Assembly (NCBI RefSeq): GCF_000948285.1
Contig: NZ_JYBP01000003.1
Coordinates: 3,162,001-3,226,000 of the forward strand
Reading direction: 5' to 3'
Length of the DNA stretch: 64,000 bases
Source of the DNA: Geobacillus kaustophilus
GTDB taxonomy: Bacteria > Bacillota > Bacilli > Bacillales > Anoxybacillaceae
Within the stretch, counting starts at the first letter, position 1. Each line of letters opens with the position of its first letter. Made by a program: the position numbers and the translations under genes. The notes under the pieces were generated by a model. The model did no database searches. It was given only the letters and a program-made list of their open reading frames with translations, and was not told the origin of the DNA. Shown here one piece after another: positions 1 through 8,953 of this stretch.

Positions 1-311
1 AGAAAATCGTCCGGGCGAATATCGATGATACGGTTCATGAGCGTCAAATCCAAGCTGATGCCGCCCGCAACCGGAATGACATGCCCTTCCAAGCTCGTGC
101 CGGCGCCAAACGGCGTAACGGGAATGCGGTGTTCGTTGGCAAACGCCATCACCCGGCTCACTTCCTCTGCTGTCTTCGGAAAGACGACGACATCAGGCGC
201 ATGCGGCGCATGGTAGGCGATGCCTTTGCTGTGGTGTTCGAGCACCGTTTCATTGATGCTCACCCGCTCGCGGTCGCCGATCAATTCCAGCAGTGATTCG
301 TATACGTTCAT
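1..311 (-). CDS. FAD-linked oxidase, GlcD/D-lactate dehydrogenase type (5' part only)
   Basis: The N-terminal ~103 residues are visible; the gene runs off the left edge. It reads into a PCMH-type FAD-binding domain with the motif GAGTSLEGHVIP followed by GGISLDL, typical of glycolate oxidase subunit GlcD and FAD-dependent D-lactate dehydrogenases, which oxidise 2-hydroxyacids. The ATG at 309-311 is preceded by GGTGAGGAGGAG. It lies about 110 nt downstream of the E1-beta gene on the same strand, so cotranscription with the 2-oxoacid dehydrogenase genes is possible. Which hydroxyacid is the substrate cannot be told from this fragment. Confidence 0.8.
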   Translation of the reverse strand, partial: MNVYESLLELIGDRERVSINETVLEHHSKGIAYHAPHAPDVVVFPKTAEEVSRVMAFANEHRIPVTPFGAGTSLEGHVIPVAGGISLDLTLMNRIIDIRPDDF

Positions 312-420
312 CGTTCTCCTCCTCACCCGATCGGATCAAGCGGTGCCATCCATCGATGCGCCACCTTTTCTCTTGACGCACTCTGATGGTGGATCGATCG
401 ACCCGGATGGCATGGTTCGT

Positions 421-1398
421 TTAGTATCGCAGCAGCGTTTCGATCCCTTCCACGATGCGTTCGGCGTTCGGCAGCCAATCATCCTCGACCGACGGCACCG
501 GGTACGGCGTGTCGTAGCCGGCGATGCGCACGATGGGGGCCGAGAGGGCGAATAGCGCCCGCTCGCTGATCAAGGCCGCCACTTCCGCGCCAAACCCGCC
601 TGTTTTCACCGCTTCATGGACGATCATCACCCGCCCCGTTTTTTCGACCGAGGCGAGGATGGCATCGATATCGAGCGGCTGAAGGCAGCGCAGATCGATC
701 ACTTCCGCGTCAATCCCTTTCGTCCGCATCTCATCGGCCAGTTTGGCGACAAGCGGTACGGTCGGCCCCCACGTGAGGATCGTCACATCTTCTCCTTCTT
801 TGACGACCCGCGCTTGGCCGAGCGGAATCGTGTACGGTTCTTCCGGCACCTCCATCCGAAACGCCCGGTACAGCTTCATCGGCTCCAAAAACAAAACCGG
901 GTCTTCATCGCGAATGGCGGAAATCAATAGCCCTTTCGCATCGTAAGGATTGGACGGCATGACCACTTTTAAGCCTGGGGAATGGGCAAACAGCGCCTCG
1001 AGCGCATCCGAATGCAATTCGGGCGTCCGCACCCCGCCGCCGTACGGGCTGCGCACAACGATGGGGCACGAAAACCTCCCGGCGGAGCGGAAGCGGATGC
1101 GCGCCGCCTGGGCCGCCAGCTGGTCCATCGCCTGGTACACAAACCCGAGAAACTGAATTTCGGCAATCGGCCGCATGCCATTGATCGCCAAACCGATTGA
1201 CGTGCCGATAATGCCCGATTCCGCAAGCGGCGTATCAAACACACGCCCCTCGCCAAATTGCTCAAGCAGCCCGTCCGTCGCCCGGAAAACGCCGCCGTTT
1301 TCGCCGACATCCTCGCCAAGCACGATGATGCGCGAATCGCGCTCCATCTCCTGGCGCATCGCTTCATTGATCGCTTCAATCATCGTCAGCTCGGCCAT
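421..1398 (-). CDS. 2-oxoacid dehydrogenase E1 component, beta subunit
   Basis: 325 residues, the normal length for PdhB/BkdB/AcoB-type E1-beta. The pyrimidine-binding half carries the typical start MAELTMIEAINEAM and the motifs VLGEDVGENGG and EIQFLGFVYQAMDQL; the transketolase C-terminal half starts near residue 195. With E1-alpha it performs thiamine-dependent decarboxylation of a 2-oxoacid and reductive acylation of E2. Its ATG abuts the stop codon of E1-alpha with no gap, so translation is probably coupled. The substrate (pyruvate, branched-chain oxoacid or acetoin) is not decided by sequence reading alone. Confidence 0.9.
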   Translation of the reverse strand: MAELTMIEAINEAMRQEMERDSRIIVLGEDVGENGGVFRATDGLLEQFGEGRVFDTPLAESGIIGTSIGLAINGMRPIAEIQFLGFVYQAMDQLAAQAARIRFRSAGRFSCPIVVRSPYGGGVRTPELHSDALEALFAHSPGLKVVMPSNPYDAKGLLISAIRDEDPVLFLEPMKLYRAFRMEVPEEPYTIPLGQARVVKEGEDVTILTWGPTVPLVAKLADEMRTKGIDAEVIDLRCLQPLDIDAILASVEKTGRVMIVHEAVKTGGFGAEVAALISERALFALSAPIVRIAGYDTPYPVPSVEDDWLPNAERIVEGIETLLRY

Positions 1399-2478
1399 TT
1401 ATCTCACCCCGCTCCGTTGTTTGCGCCGCATCACTTCTTCTTTTTGCTCGGCAAGCAATGTTGGCGCTTCGCTGTACACGTAATCGAATACATCGACAAT
1501 CGAACCGGATTTGCTGGCGATGGCCGCCTCGTACGCCGCCGTCACTTCGTCATTCACTTGGGCGACAAGTGCTTCTTCTTGCGCTTCCGTCCATAATCCG
1601 CGCCGTTTAAGCAGCACGCGCAGACGGTAAAGCGGATCTTTCGTCCGCCATGCTTCCACCTCTTCCGGCCGGCGGTATTTCGTCGGGTCGTCCGCCGTCG
1701 TGTGCGGCCCAAGCCGATAGGTGAGCGCCTCGATCAACATAGGACCCTCGCCGCGGCGGGCGGCTTCGACCGCCTGTTTCATCGTTTCATAAACCGCCAG
1801 CACATCGTTGCCGTCAACGAGCACCCCTTTCATTCCGTAAGCGAGCGCTTTTTGCGCGATCGTCCGGCTTGCCGTCTGTTTCCGGTACGGGACGCTAATG
1901 GCGTACTGGTTGTTTTGGCAGAAAAAGATGACCGGCACGTTGTACACCGCGGCAAAATTCATCGCTTCATGAAAATCGCCCTCTGACGTCGCGCCATCGC
2001 CAAAATACGCAACCGATACTTGCGATTCGCCTTTCAATTTCGACGCCCACGCGCAGCCGACCGCATGCAACGTCTGCGCCGCGATAATGATTTGCGTTGG
2101 GAAAATGTTCAATCCTTCCGGCATCCGCTTTCCCGACAGGCGGCCCTGCACATAATGGAAAAACTGCTCAAGCGGCATGCCGTGCATCAAGCAGACCGCC
2201 ACTTCGCGGTAGCTCGGGAAAATCCAGTCGTCTTTTCGAAGCGCAAGGGCGCTGCCGATTTGCGCCGCCTCTTGACCGCTAAACGGGGCATACGTCCCGA
2301 TCCGCCCTTGCCGCTGCATGCGCAAAAGCCGCTCATCAATGACGCGCGCCCGCCGCATTTCCCGGTAGGCACGAAGCAGCCACTCATCGGAAAACGCCGC
2401 TAACTTCTCCTCATCGCCATTTCCGTTTTCATCGAGAATTCGCACGATCTCGACCGGCAATTTGTCCGGGTCAAACAT
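1399..2478 (-). CDS. 2-oxoacid dehydrogenase E1 component, alpha subunit
   Basis: 359 residues, PdhA-like. The thiamine diphosphate motif is clear: GDGATSEGDFHEAMNFAAV and then the NN of CQNNQYAIS, near residues 160-195. The phosphorylation-loop region RLGPHTTADDPTKYR is also present. A strong ribosome-binding site (GAGGAGGGAAGCCC) precedes the ATG at 2478. It follows the E2 gene after about 100 nt and is joined directly to E1-beta. The first ~40 residues resemble pyruvate dehydrogenase E1-alpha of Bacillaceae more than branched-chain enzymes, but that is an impression from memory. Confidence 0.9.
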   Translation of the reverse strand: MFDPDKLPVEIVRILDENGNGDEEKLAAFSDEWLLRAYREMRRARVIDERLLRMQRQGRIGTYAPFSGQEAAQIGSALALRKDDWIFPSYREVAVCLMHGMPLEQFFHYVQGRLSGKRMPEGLNIFPTQIIIAAQTLHAVGCAWASKLKGESQVSVAYFGDGATSEGDFHEAMNFAAVYNVPVIFFCQNNQYAISVPYRKQTASRTIAQKALAYGMKGVLVDGNDVLAVYETMKQAVEAARRGEGPMLIEALTYRLGPHTTADDPTKYRRPEEVEAWRTKDPLYRLRVLLKRRGLWTEAQEEALVAQVNDEVTAAYEAAIASKSGSIVDVFDYVYSEAPTLLAEQKEEVMRRKQRSGVR

Positions 2479-2578
2479 GGGCTTCCCTCCTCATCATTTT
2501 TTCATCACGGCCCAGCTGCTTCTCTTTGGCGCTCGCTCTCTTCCAGCACGAAGACATGTCCTCCTAACCGAGCGCCGC

Positions 2579-3886
2579 CTACCGCACGTCCAAGAGCAAC
2601 ACTTCCGGATTTTCCAAATAGTGCGCCACCGTCCGCATAAACCGCCCGGCCGGCTCGCCGTCAATGACGCGGTGGTCAAAGGTGAGCGACATCCCCATCA
2701 TATCGCGGATGACGATTTCATCGCCGACGACAACCGGGCGCCGTTTGATCGCATGAGCCCCGAAAATCGCCACTTCCGGATAGTTGATGATCGGCGTCGC
2801 AAACCAGCCCCCGCCCGCCCCGGTGCTCGTGATCGTAAACGTGCTTCCTTGCAGCTCCTCAAGGCGAAGCGCCTGGCGGTGCGCTTTTTCTGACAGTTCC
2901 GCGATTTCGATGGCGAGCTCGCGGATCGATTTTTGATCGGCGTCACGGATGACGGGGACGACGAGACCGGCTTTCGTCGCCGTCGCGATGCCGATGTGAT
3001 ACCGTTTCTTCAACACGATTTCGTTCGTTTCCTCATCCAGCACCGCATTAAACATCGGATATTGCTTCAGCGCCCTTGTCACCGCTTTAATAATAAACGG
3101 CAAATACGTCAGTTTGATACGTTCTTCCGCCAATTGATTGGCAAGGTGCTTGCGGATTTCCACCAACTTCGTGACGTCCACCTCGTCCATGCCGGTCACA
3201 TGCGGCGCCGTGTACATCGATTTCACCATTTTTTCGGCGATTTTTTTGCGCAAGCCTCGAAGCGGGATTCGCTCTTCTTCTTCAAACACCGCATCCAAAC
3301 TCGCGATGGATGTCCATGAGGCTATACTCTCCTGCCGTCCTCCGGCCGCACTCGCGCTGCCGGTCGGCAGAACGCCGGCTTCGTTCGCTTCCCTTCTTGC
3401 CGCCTCCGCCACCGAAGCGGCCGCCTCGCGCTCCCTGACATACCGCTCCAAATCGGCGAGCGTCACCCGACCGCCTTCGCCCGTTCCTTCCACTTCTTCG
3501 ATCGGAACACCCATCTCCCGCGCCCGCTTGCGCACAGACGGCGCGGCAATCGCCCGTTTGCGCGCAGGACGAGGCGTTTCTCCATGCAGAACAGGCACGG
3601 GCTCCCGAACCGAATCTTCGATGGGCGCGGCTTCCCCCGCGACCGACGCCTCGGTTTCCACGACAATCAACGGCTCTCCAACCTTCACCGTCGCCCCTTC
3701 CGGTCCGGCAAGCGCCACGACTTTGCCAGCGACCGGCGTCGTCATTTCGACCATCGCCTTATCGGTTTGAATTTCGGCAATCGGCTGATCCGCCTTGACC
3801 ACATCCCCTTCCCGGACAAGCCAGCGAATGATTTCCGCTTCATGCAGCCCTTCACCGATGTCGGGCAATTTAAATTCATAGATCAT
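2579..3886 (-). CDS. 2-oxoacid dehydrogenase E2 component (dihydrolipoamide acyltransferase)
   Basis: 435 residues from the ATG at 3884-3886, which has AAGGGGA upstream; a longer reading frame from 3913 lacks a ribosome-binding site. Domain order is one lipoyl domain (residues ~1-80, lipoyl lysine in EIQTDKAMVEM at about 43), a peripheral-subunit-binding domain (~110-150, AAPSVRKRAREMGV...GGRVTLADLERY) and the catalytic acyltransferase domain (~205-435) ending with the active-site motif DHRVIDGEPAGRFM. E2 is the first gene, so the order E2-E1alpha-E1beta differs from the usual E1alpha-E1beta-E2-E3. No E3 gene is visible. Confidence 0.9.
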   Translation of the reverse strand: MIYEFKLPDIGEGLHEAEIIRWLVREGDVVKADQPIAEIQTDKAMVEMTTPVAGKVVALAGPEGATVKVGEPLIVVETEASVAGEAAPIEDSVREPVPVLHGETPRPARKRAIAAPSVRKRAREMGVPIEEVEGTGEGGRVTLADLERYVREREAAASVAEAARREANEAGVLPTGSASAAGGRQESIASWTSIASLDAVFEEEERIPLRGLRKKIAEKMVKSMYTAPHVTGMDEVDVTKLVEIRKHLANQLAEERIKLTYLPFIIKAVTRALKQYPMFNAVLDEETNEIVLKKRYHIGIATATKAGLVVPVIRDADQKSIRELAIEIAELSEKAHRQALRLEELQGSTFTITSTGAGGGWFATPIINYPEVAIFGAHAIKRRPVVVGDEIVIRDMMGMSLTFDHRVIDGEPAGRFMRTVAHYLENPEVLLLDVR

Positions 3887-3979
3887 GTGATATCCCCTTC
3901 CCCTTGTTCTCATGTTGTGATTGGAAACAAAAACAATGGTGCAGCATCGATGGTGTGGCGATCATGAGGCAGTACAACG

Positions 3980-3993
3980 GTTAAGCGCTTACA
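3980..3993 (-). promoter_or_regulatory. cre-like catabolite repression site upstream of the E2 operon
   Basis: On the minus strand the sequence is TGTAAGCGCTTAAC, matching 12 of 14 positions of the Bacillus CcpA consensus TGWAANCGNTNWCA. It sits about 95 bp upstream of the E2 start codon, a plausible position for glucose repression of the operon. It is also a near-perfect palindrome, so another regulator could use it. Confidence 0.4.
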
Positions 3994-4256
3994 AAAAACG
4001 TGGTGAACATTCGCTTTTTCTGCCAAAATATCAAATGAATATTTCAAATTTTCTAACCTACAAGATTTATGATAGTATATAGATTGTCAGGCTGTCAATA
4101 TAAGGAGAGCGGACATTTTTCGCCTGCTTCGACAATCATCGACAGGCGTTTCCATTATCGCAAAATAATAACTGTCGGTTCGATTCGCCCCAAGCATCGA
4201 AAGCTGGTAAAAACGATGCAGGTTTCATCGGTGGGAGGCCACTTTTTAACGACATC

Positions 4257-4396
4257 CTAGAGGGCTGGTGAAAAACGACCGATTTCGCCGAACCCGTTGC
4301 TTTCGGCTGAAAGAGAAGCGTTGATTTTACAGGATTTCTCAATTTGAGAAGAGATTCCGTTTTCCGCGACTTTTCACTAAATCACCAGCCTTCTAG
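4257..4396 (+). repeat. 140-bp terminal-inverted-repeat element, copy A1
   Basis: Ends are 15-bp inverted repeats with one mismatch: CTAGAGGGCTGGTGA at 4257-4271 and the complement of CTAGAAGGCTGGTGA at 4382-4396. Inside is a small palindrome TTTCTCAATTTGAGAA (4327-4345 region). The copy is head-to-tail with copy A2, sharing the CTAG at 4393-4396. Related copies lie at 6637-6775, 39450-39589, 50328-51718 (interrupted) and 28985-29056 (shortened). No reading frame of note. Confidence 0.75.
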
Positions 4397-4529
4397 AAGG
4401 CCAATGAAAAATGGCTGTCACGCGCAAATCAGCGGCATTTTTTAAAAAAAGTTGGTTCTACAAGGTTTCTCTAATTGAAAAACGGATAAGTTCAACGGTA
4501 TTTTGCAATACATCACCCGTCTTATATAG
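4393..4529 (+). repeat. 140-bp repeat family, copy A2, ending at the ribosome-binding site of the VOC gene
   Basis: A diverged second copy in tandem with A1. Its left end is CTAGAAGGCCAATGA, the interior carries ACAAGGTTTCTCTAATTGAA (matching the interiors of the copies at 6637 and 39450 on the opposite strand), and its right end TCACCCGTCTTATATAG runs directly into the AGGAGGAG that serves the gene starting at 4541. Confidence 0.6.
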
Positions 4530-4540
4530 GAGGAGTCGAC

Positions 4541-4936
4541 ATGCGTCTTGCCACGATTCACCATATCGCCATTATTTGCTCGGACTATGAGCGGTCGAAA
4601 CGATTTTACACTGAAATTCTCGGTTTTCGCCCCATCCGTGAGCAATACCGCGCCGAGCGCCGCTCGTACAAACTCGATTTAGAAGCGGACGGCGGCATTC
4701 AGATTGAGTTATTCTCCTTCGAACACCCGCCAAAGCGCCCAAGTTGCCCAGAAGCGTGCGGACTGCGCCATCTTGCTTTGGCGGTGGACAACCTCGATGA
4801 AGCCATTGCCTACTTGCGCCAACATGGCATCGATGCCGAACCCGTCCGCGTTGATGAAGCGACCGGAAAACGGTTCACCTTCTTCCATGATCCGGACGGG
4901 CTGCCGATCGAGCTGTATGAAAATCGAGCTGTATGA
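4541..4936 (+). CDS. VOC-fold metalloprotein (glyoxalase/bleomycin-resistance family)
   Basis: 131 residues covering one complete VOC domain of two beta-alpha-beta-beta-beta modules. Likely metal ligands are visible: the His in IHHIAI, Glu in QIELFSF, His in LRHLALAV and Glu in GLPIELYEN. The length and single-domain form resemble E. coli YaeR and Bacillus YwbC-like proteins, whose substrates are not settled. The ATG has ATAGGAGGAG just upstream, and two tandem repeat copies fill its leader. It is followed after about 100 nt by an oxidoreductase gene on the same strand. Confidence 0.85.
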   Translation: MRLATIHHIAIICSDYERSKRFYTEILGFRPIREQYRAERRSYKLDLEADGGIQIELFSFEHPPKRPSCPEACGLRHLALAVDNLDEAIAYLRQHGIDAEPVRVDEATGKRFTFFHDPDGLPIELYENRAV

Positions 4937-5040
4937 AAACTAGAGAGAAAAGCGCACTTGCTCAATGACGATGACAAAACGAAGCCCCTCCGTTAATTTA
5001 TGGTACAATGAGGGTCGATACGATCAAGGAGGGAAACAAT

Positions 5041-6027
5041 ATGGTGCGATTCGCGACAATCGGCACAAACTGGATCACCGAAGCGTTTATTGGCGCCGCG
5101 CAGCTCGTCGATTCCATTGAACTCGCCGCCGTCTACTCGCGGACGGAGGAAACAGCGAAGCGTTTTGCCGAGAAAGTCGGAGCGCCGCGCACGTTCACTG
5201 ATTTACACGAACTGGCGGGCAGCCCTGACATTGATGCGGTCTACATCGCGAGCCCGAACGCACTTCATGCCGAGCAGGCGATCTTGCTCATGAACCACGG
5301 CAAACACGTCTTATGCGAAAAACCGCTCGCCTCGAACGCCAAAGAAGTAAAGGCGATGATCGAAGCGGCCGAGCGAAACGGCGTCGTGTTGATGGAAGCG
5401 ATGAAAGCGACACTGCTCCCCACATCCCGGTCCATCCGCGAGCACTTGCCGAAACTCGGCCGCATCCGCCGTTATGTGGCGAGCTACTGCCAATATTCAT
5501 CGCGCTATGACGCCTATAAGCAAGGAACGGTGCTCAACGCCTTCAATCCGGCTTTTTCGAACGGAGCATTGATGGATATCGGCGTCTACTGCCTGTACCC
5601 GATGGTGGTGCTGTTTGGCAAGCCGAAGAGCCTCAAAGCACAAAGCCTCAAGCTTGAATCGGGGGTAGACGGCGAAGGAACAATCGTCTTCGACTACGGG
5701 GGGATGGATGGGATCGTCTTTTATTCGAAAATCGCCAATTCCTACTTGCCGGCGGAAATCCAAGGAGAAGAAGGAAGTATGATCATTGACGCCATCCATA
5801 CGCCGACCAAAGCGGAAATCCGCTACCGCGACGGGCGCGTCGAGGACATCACCGTCCCGCAAGACAAACCGCCGATGTATTACGAGGCGGAAGAGTTTAT
5901 CCGTCTCATCGAAAGCGGGGAACGGGAGTCGTCCATCAACTCACACCGCCATTCGCTTTGGACGATCGAAATCATGGACGAAGCGCGAAGACAAACCGGC
6001 ATCCTCTTTCCCGCCGACGAGCGATAA
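5041..6027 (+). CDS. Gfo/Idh/MocA-family oxidoreductase
   Basis: About 328 residues, the usual family size. The N-terminal Rossmann domain begins MVRFATIGTNWITEAFI, and the conserved CEKPLASNAKEV (catalytic lysine near residue 90) closes the nucleotide-binding domain; the C-terminal alpha/beta domain contains GALMDIGVYCLYP. Members use NAD(P) to oxidise or reduce sugars, inositols or trans-dihydrodiols; the overall look is close to the dihydrodiol dehydrogenase-like subgroup. The start at 5041 is chosen for its AAGGAGG at 5027-5034; an upstream in-frame ATG at 5008 has none. A hairpin terminator follows. Confidence 0.85.
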   Translation: MVRFATIGTNWITEAFIGAAQLVDSIELAAVYSRTEETAKRFAEKVGAPRTFTDLHELAGSPDIDAVYIASPNALHAEQAILLMNHGKHVLCEKPLASNAKEVKAMIEAAERNGVVLMEAMKATLLPTSRSIREHLPKLGRIRRYVASYCQYSSRYDAYKQGTVLNAFNPAFSNGALMDIGVYCLYPMVVLFGKPKSLKAQSLKLESGVDGEGTIVFDYGGMDGIVFYSKIANSYLPAEIQGEEGSMIIDAIHTPTKAEIRYRDGRVEDITVPQDKPPMYYEAEEFIRLIESGERESSINSHRHSLWTIEIMDEARRQTGILFPADER

Positions 6028-6034
6028 ACGAAAC

Positions 6035-6077
6035 GTTCCAACCGAGTCTGTACGCGGACCGGTTGGAACTCTTTTTT
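6035..6077 (+). terminator. Rho-independent terminator of the Gfo/Idh/MocA gene
   Basis: Stem GTTCCAACCG / CGGTTGGAAC (6035-6044 with 6060-6069) followed by CTTTTTT. Confidence 0.85.
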
Positions 6078-6186
6078 CAGGCGTTTTTTCTGCCTCATCG
6101 GATTCCGTTGATAAGCAAAACCAGTAGCGTGTATTTGCACCCAACCAAGGAGCTGAGGACCGAGCTCCTGACTGGAAACCACGGTG

Positions 6187-6624
6187 TCACCTTTTGCTAA
6201 AATACGGGCCAAGCCATCCGCTTTCGTGCGTGATGACAAACGTCCAGTTGAACTCGCTGTCCACCACGTATAGATCGATCTTGGCGTTTTCCGCTGCCAG
6301 ATCAGCGGCTTTCAAGACGGAAGCGTCCTCCACTTTGAACGCATCGTCACCATATTGAAAGAAAAGATAGCAGCACGTTTTCTCTTCTTGATCAAACGCC
6401 GTCTCCGCTTCTTCTTCCGTTAAACAGTCTCTCATTTTATAGCTGAACACATGCCATAAGTAGCCGTTGACTCCATTCCGATTATGAAGGTGGATGTGTT
6501 GTTTTTCTTCCGCAGTCAAATGGCCGGCAAACACCTTTTCCCACTGTTGTCGTAATTGCTCCCCGAAACCGGATTGTTTGCTGATTTTTATGTTTCGGCG
6601 AGCTAACTGATGAAATAACTCCAT
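6187..6624 (-). CDS. DUF4275-family protein
   Basis: 145 residues, a soluble protein with no membrane segment. The central YLWHVFSYKMRDCLTEEEAETAFDQ and the following CCYLFFQYGDD match my memory of DUF4275 proteins of Bacillaceae, whose role is unknown. A GGGAGAG ribosome-binding site precedes the ATG at 6624. Its leader is made almost entirely of a 140-bp repeat copy (6637-6775), so its promoter lies in or beyond the repeat. Confidence 0.65.
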   Translation of the reverse strand: MELFHQLARRNIKISKQSGFGEQLRQQWEKVFAGHLTAEEKQHIHLHNRNGVNGYLWHVFSYKMRDCLTEEEAETAFDQEEKTCCYLFFQYGDDAFKVEDASVLKAADLAAENAKIDLYVVDSEFNWTFVITHESGWLGPYFSKR

Positions 6625-6636
6625 TCGGTTTCTCTC

Positions 6637-6775
6637 CCAGAAGGTTGGTGATTTAAGGGGAAATGCTGCTCTCCAACAGTGTTTCTCAAATTGAAAAACC
6701 TTGCAACACCATAACTTCCTTCCTTACGATTTCGCACAAACCGAGCGAATCCGTTGTTTTTCACCAGCCTTCCAG
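6637..6775 (-). repeat. 140-bp repeat family, copy B, ending at the ribosome-binding site of the DUF4275 gene
   Basis: 139 bp with imperfect 15-bp inverted ends CCAGAAGGTTGGTGA (6637-6651) and TCACCAGCCTTCCAG (6761-6775). The interior TTTCTCAAATTGAAAAACC plus CTTGCAAC matches copies C and E. In the sense of the downstream minus-strand gene it starts with GGCTGGTGAAAAACAAC, nearly identical to copy A1 read on the plus strand. Confidence 0.7.
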
Positions 6776-6929
6776 GGACCTGATGCGGCGCCGCCTTCAT
6801 TGGTGTGCTCATTTCGTCTGTCAGAATGTGCGATGGATCGACAAGATGGCTTCTCACCATCTTTTTCGCGCCGAGCGGTTTTCGTCCGTTCAGCCACTTC
6901 CCTGTTTCCGTCCGCACTTCGATGAGCAA
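6776..6929 (-). other. Unassigned open stretch, possible gene fragment
   Basis: On the minus strand about 50 codons read LIEVRTETGKWLNGRKPLG and on to STPMKAAPHQ with codon use like coding sequence, then run into repeat copy B. There is an in-frame stop upstream and no convincing start. It may be the remnant of a gene cut by the repeat, or chance. I do not recognise it. Confidence 0.2.
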
Positions 6930-6978
6930 CTGCCGCGCACCCTATGCGCGACCGTTTCTGCGCCTTGCCGCCCCGTTC

Positions 6979-7398
6979 CTATTCGCCCGTCTCAGCAAAC
7001 CGGCGGAGGCGCGCGCCAATTTCATCGCGCACGCGGCGGAACACCGCGAGTTTCTCCTCTTCTGTCCCTTCCGCTTTCGCTGGATCGTCAAAGCCCCAAT
7101 GGACGCGCTTCACGTGCGGCGGAGTGACCGGACAATGGTCGGCCGCATGGCCGCACAGCGTCACGACCAAATCAGCACGGTTCAGCAAGTCCGGGTCGAT
7201 GACATCAGACGTTTGCTTCGAAATATCGATGCCGACTTCTTTCATCACCTTGACCGCATTCGGATTGAGCCCGTGCGCTTCAATCCCGGCGCTGTACACA
7301 TCCCATTCATCGCCTAACAGTTGTTTGGCCCAGCCTTCCGCCATTTGGCTGCGGCATGAGTTGCCTGTGCATAAGAAATAAATGATTTTTTTCTTCAT
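6979..7398 (-). CDS. arsC: Arsenate reductase, thioredoxin-coupled
   Basis: 139 residues of the low-molecular-weight tyrosine-phosphatase fold used by Bacillus and S. aureus pI258 ArsC. All three redox cysteines are present: Cys10 and Cys15 in the P-loop CTGNSCRS, and Cys82 and Cys89 in LCGHAADHC. It reduces arsenate to arsenite in the cytoplasm using thioredoxin, supplying the substrate of the neighbouring Acr3 pump. It is the last gene of arsR-acr3-arsC, 15 nt after acr3. Confidence 0.95.
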   Translation of the reverse strand: MKKKIIYFLCTGNSCRSQMAEGWAKQLLGDEWDVYSAGIEAHGLNPNAVKVMKEVGIDISKQTSDVIDPDLLNRADLVVTLCGHAADHCPVTPPHVKRVHWGFDDPAKAEGTEEEKLAVFRRVRDEIGARLRRFAETGE

Positions 7399-7413
7399 CG
7401 TTGATTCCCACCT

Positions 7414-8484
7414 TTATTTTGATTCTGGAGCAGCAGAGGAAAAATACTTTCGCTGAAACGCTAAAGCGACGTTGACAAGCGCGAGCATCACCGGCACTTC
7501 AATAAGCGGACCGATGACCGCCGCAAACGCCGCGCCCGAATGAATGCCAAACACCCCAACGGCGACGGCAATGGCCAGCTCAAAGTTGTTGCTTCCCGCC
7601 GTAAACGCGAGCGTCGTCGATACCGGGTAGCCGGCTCCCAATTTTTTCGCCAAAAAGAAGGAGACGAAAAACATCAAAACAAAATACAGCAACAACGGAA
7701 TCGCAATCCGGACGACGTCAAGCGGCAAGCTGACGATCATGTCTCCTTTGAGCGAAAACATCACGACAATCGTAAACAAGAGCGCAACGAGCGTCAGCGG
7801 GCTGATTTTCGGCACAAACACCGTTTCATACCATTGCCGCCCCTTCGCTTTCACAAGCACAAACCTTGTTGCCATGCCGGCCAAAAACGGAACCCCTAAG
7901 TACAGGAACACCGATTTTGCCACTTCCGTCATCGTGATGTTCACGACCGCCCCTTCAAGCCCGATCCACTCGGGAATCACCGTGACAAACACATACGCGT
8001 ACAGCGAGAAAAACACGACTTGAAAGAGCGAATTGAAAGCGACAAGCCCTGCCGCATATTCCGCATCGCCGCGCGCCAAATCGTTCCAGACGATGACCAT
8101 GGCGATGCAGCGGGCGAGGCCGATTAAAATCAAGCCGATCATATACTCCGGCTTATCCGGCAAAAAGACAATCGCCAAGATGAACATCAGCAGCGGACCG
8201 ATCACCCAGTTTTGCACGAGGGACAAAACGAGCACCTTCACATCTTTGAACACACGTCCCATTTCTTCGTAACGCACTTTCGCCAGCGGCGGATACATCA
8301 TCAAAATCAACCCGATCGCAATCGGAATCGAGGTTGTTCCGACTTGCAGGCGGTTCAGCCCATCCACCAGCCCCGGAGCCCAAATCCCGATTCCAATCCC
8401 AGCCGCCATCGCCAAAAAAATCCATACCGTCAAATACCGATCTAAAAACGACAACCGCTTCGGTTCGCAACAATCCATCATCAT
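7414..8484 (-). CDS. acr3: Arsenite efflux permease, ACR3 family
   Basis: 356 residues with about ten hydrophobic segments. The family hallmark cysteine in the fourth membrane helix is present ([20 protein letters not shown], about Cys126), as is the late [17 protein letters not shown] motif. It exports arsenite. Bacillus operons often call it arsB, though it belongs to ACR3 rather than the ArsB family. Three consecutive ATG codons occur at the start; the third (8476-8478) is better spaced from GGGGTG, so the true N-terminus may be two residues shorter. Confidence 0.93.
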   Translation of the reverse strand: MMMDCCEPKRLSFLDRYLTVWIFLAMAAGIGIGIWAPGLVDGLNRLQVGTTSIPIAIGLILMMYPPLAKVRYEEMGRVFKDVKVLVLSLVQNWVIGPLLMFILAIVFLPDKPEYMIGLILIGLARCIAMVIVWNDLARGDAEYAAGLVAFNSLFQVVFFSLYAYVFVTVIPEWIGLEGAVVNITMTEVAKSVFLYLGVPFLAGMATRFVLVKAKGRQWYETVFVPKISPLTLVALLFTIVVMFSLKGDMIVSLPLDVVRIAIPLLLYFVLMFFVSFFLAKKLGAGYPVSTTLAFTAGSNNFELAIAVAVGVFGIHSGAAFAAVIGPLIEVPVMLALVNVALAFQRKYFSSAAPESK

Positions 8485-8502
8485 TCACCCCGTTTGAAAA
8501 AA

Positions 8503-8850
8503 TCAGCACCCGCAGCGGAACGCCGGATTCGCTTCCTCGATTTTGCGAATGTTTTCGTCTTGATCGGGAACGTACGACAATATCGTTTGCAACAGCGAGT
8601 AGTATTCGCTTTGCGGACGGAGCGAATAATACACCCATTGCCCTCTCCGCTCCTCTTGGAGCAACCCGGCGTCTTTCAATTTGCGAAGATGCTGGCTGAT
8701 CGCCGGTTGGCTTGACGAAAACACTTCCATCAGCTCACACACACAGCACTCCCGCTTTTGTAAAATGGCTAAAATCGTCAGCCGCGTCGGATCGCCGAGC
8801 AGCTTCAACACCCGGGCTGTCGCTTCCATCTCCATTGCGAGTTGCGGCAT
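8503..8850 (-). CDS. arsR: ArsR-family arsenic-responsive repressor
   Basis: 115 residues with the winged-helix ArsR fold. The metalloid-sensing ECCVCEL motif sits at the start of the recognition region, and the recognition helix reads SQPAISQHLRKLKDAGL. An additional CGC at the extreme C-terminus (FRCGC) may contribute a thiol ligand. It is the first gene of the operon and is expected to repress its own transcription until arsenite binds. Operator-like AT-rich palindromes lie just upstream. Confidence 0.92.
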   Translation of the reverse strand: MPQLAMEMEATARVLKLLGDPTRLTILAILQKRECCVCELMEVFSSSQPAISQHLRKLKDAGLLQEERRGQWVYYSLRPQSEYYSLLQTILSYVPDQDENIRKIEEANPAFRCGC

Positions 8851-8871
8851 ATAACCCCTCCATTCATCATC

Positions 8872-8890
8872 ATATAATTATTTGCTTATA
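8872..8890. promoter_or_regulatory. Putative ArsR operator, proximal
   Basis: ATATAATTATTTGCTTATA, an imperfect palindrome 22 bp upstream of the arsR start codon. It is nearly the same sequence as the site at 8954-8975. Confidence 0.5.
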
Positions 8891-8953
8891 AAAAAACGAA
8901 CATACATCATGGAAACAGTCGCGCCGACCAACGAAATTGTTTCTGTCAATCAG

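Noticed and set aside
6663-7381. Long plus-strand open frames across the arsC region
   Set aside because: They are antisense shadows of arsC and of the repeat copy.
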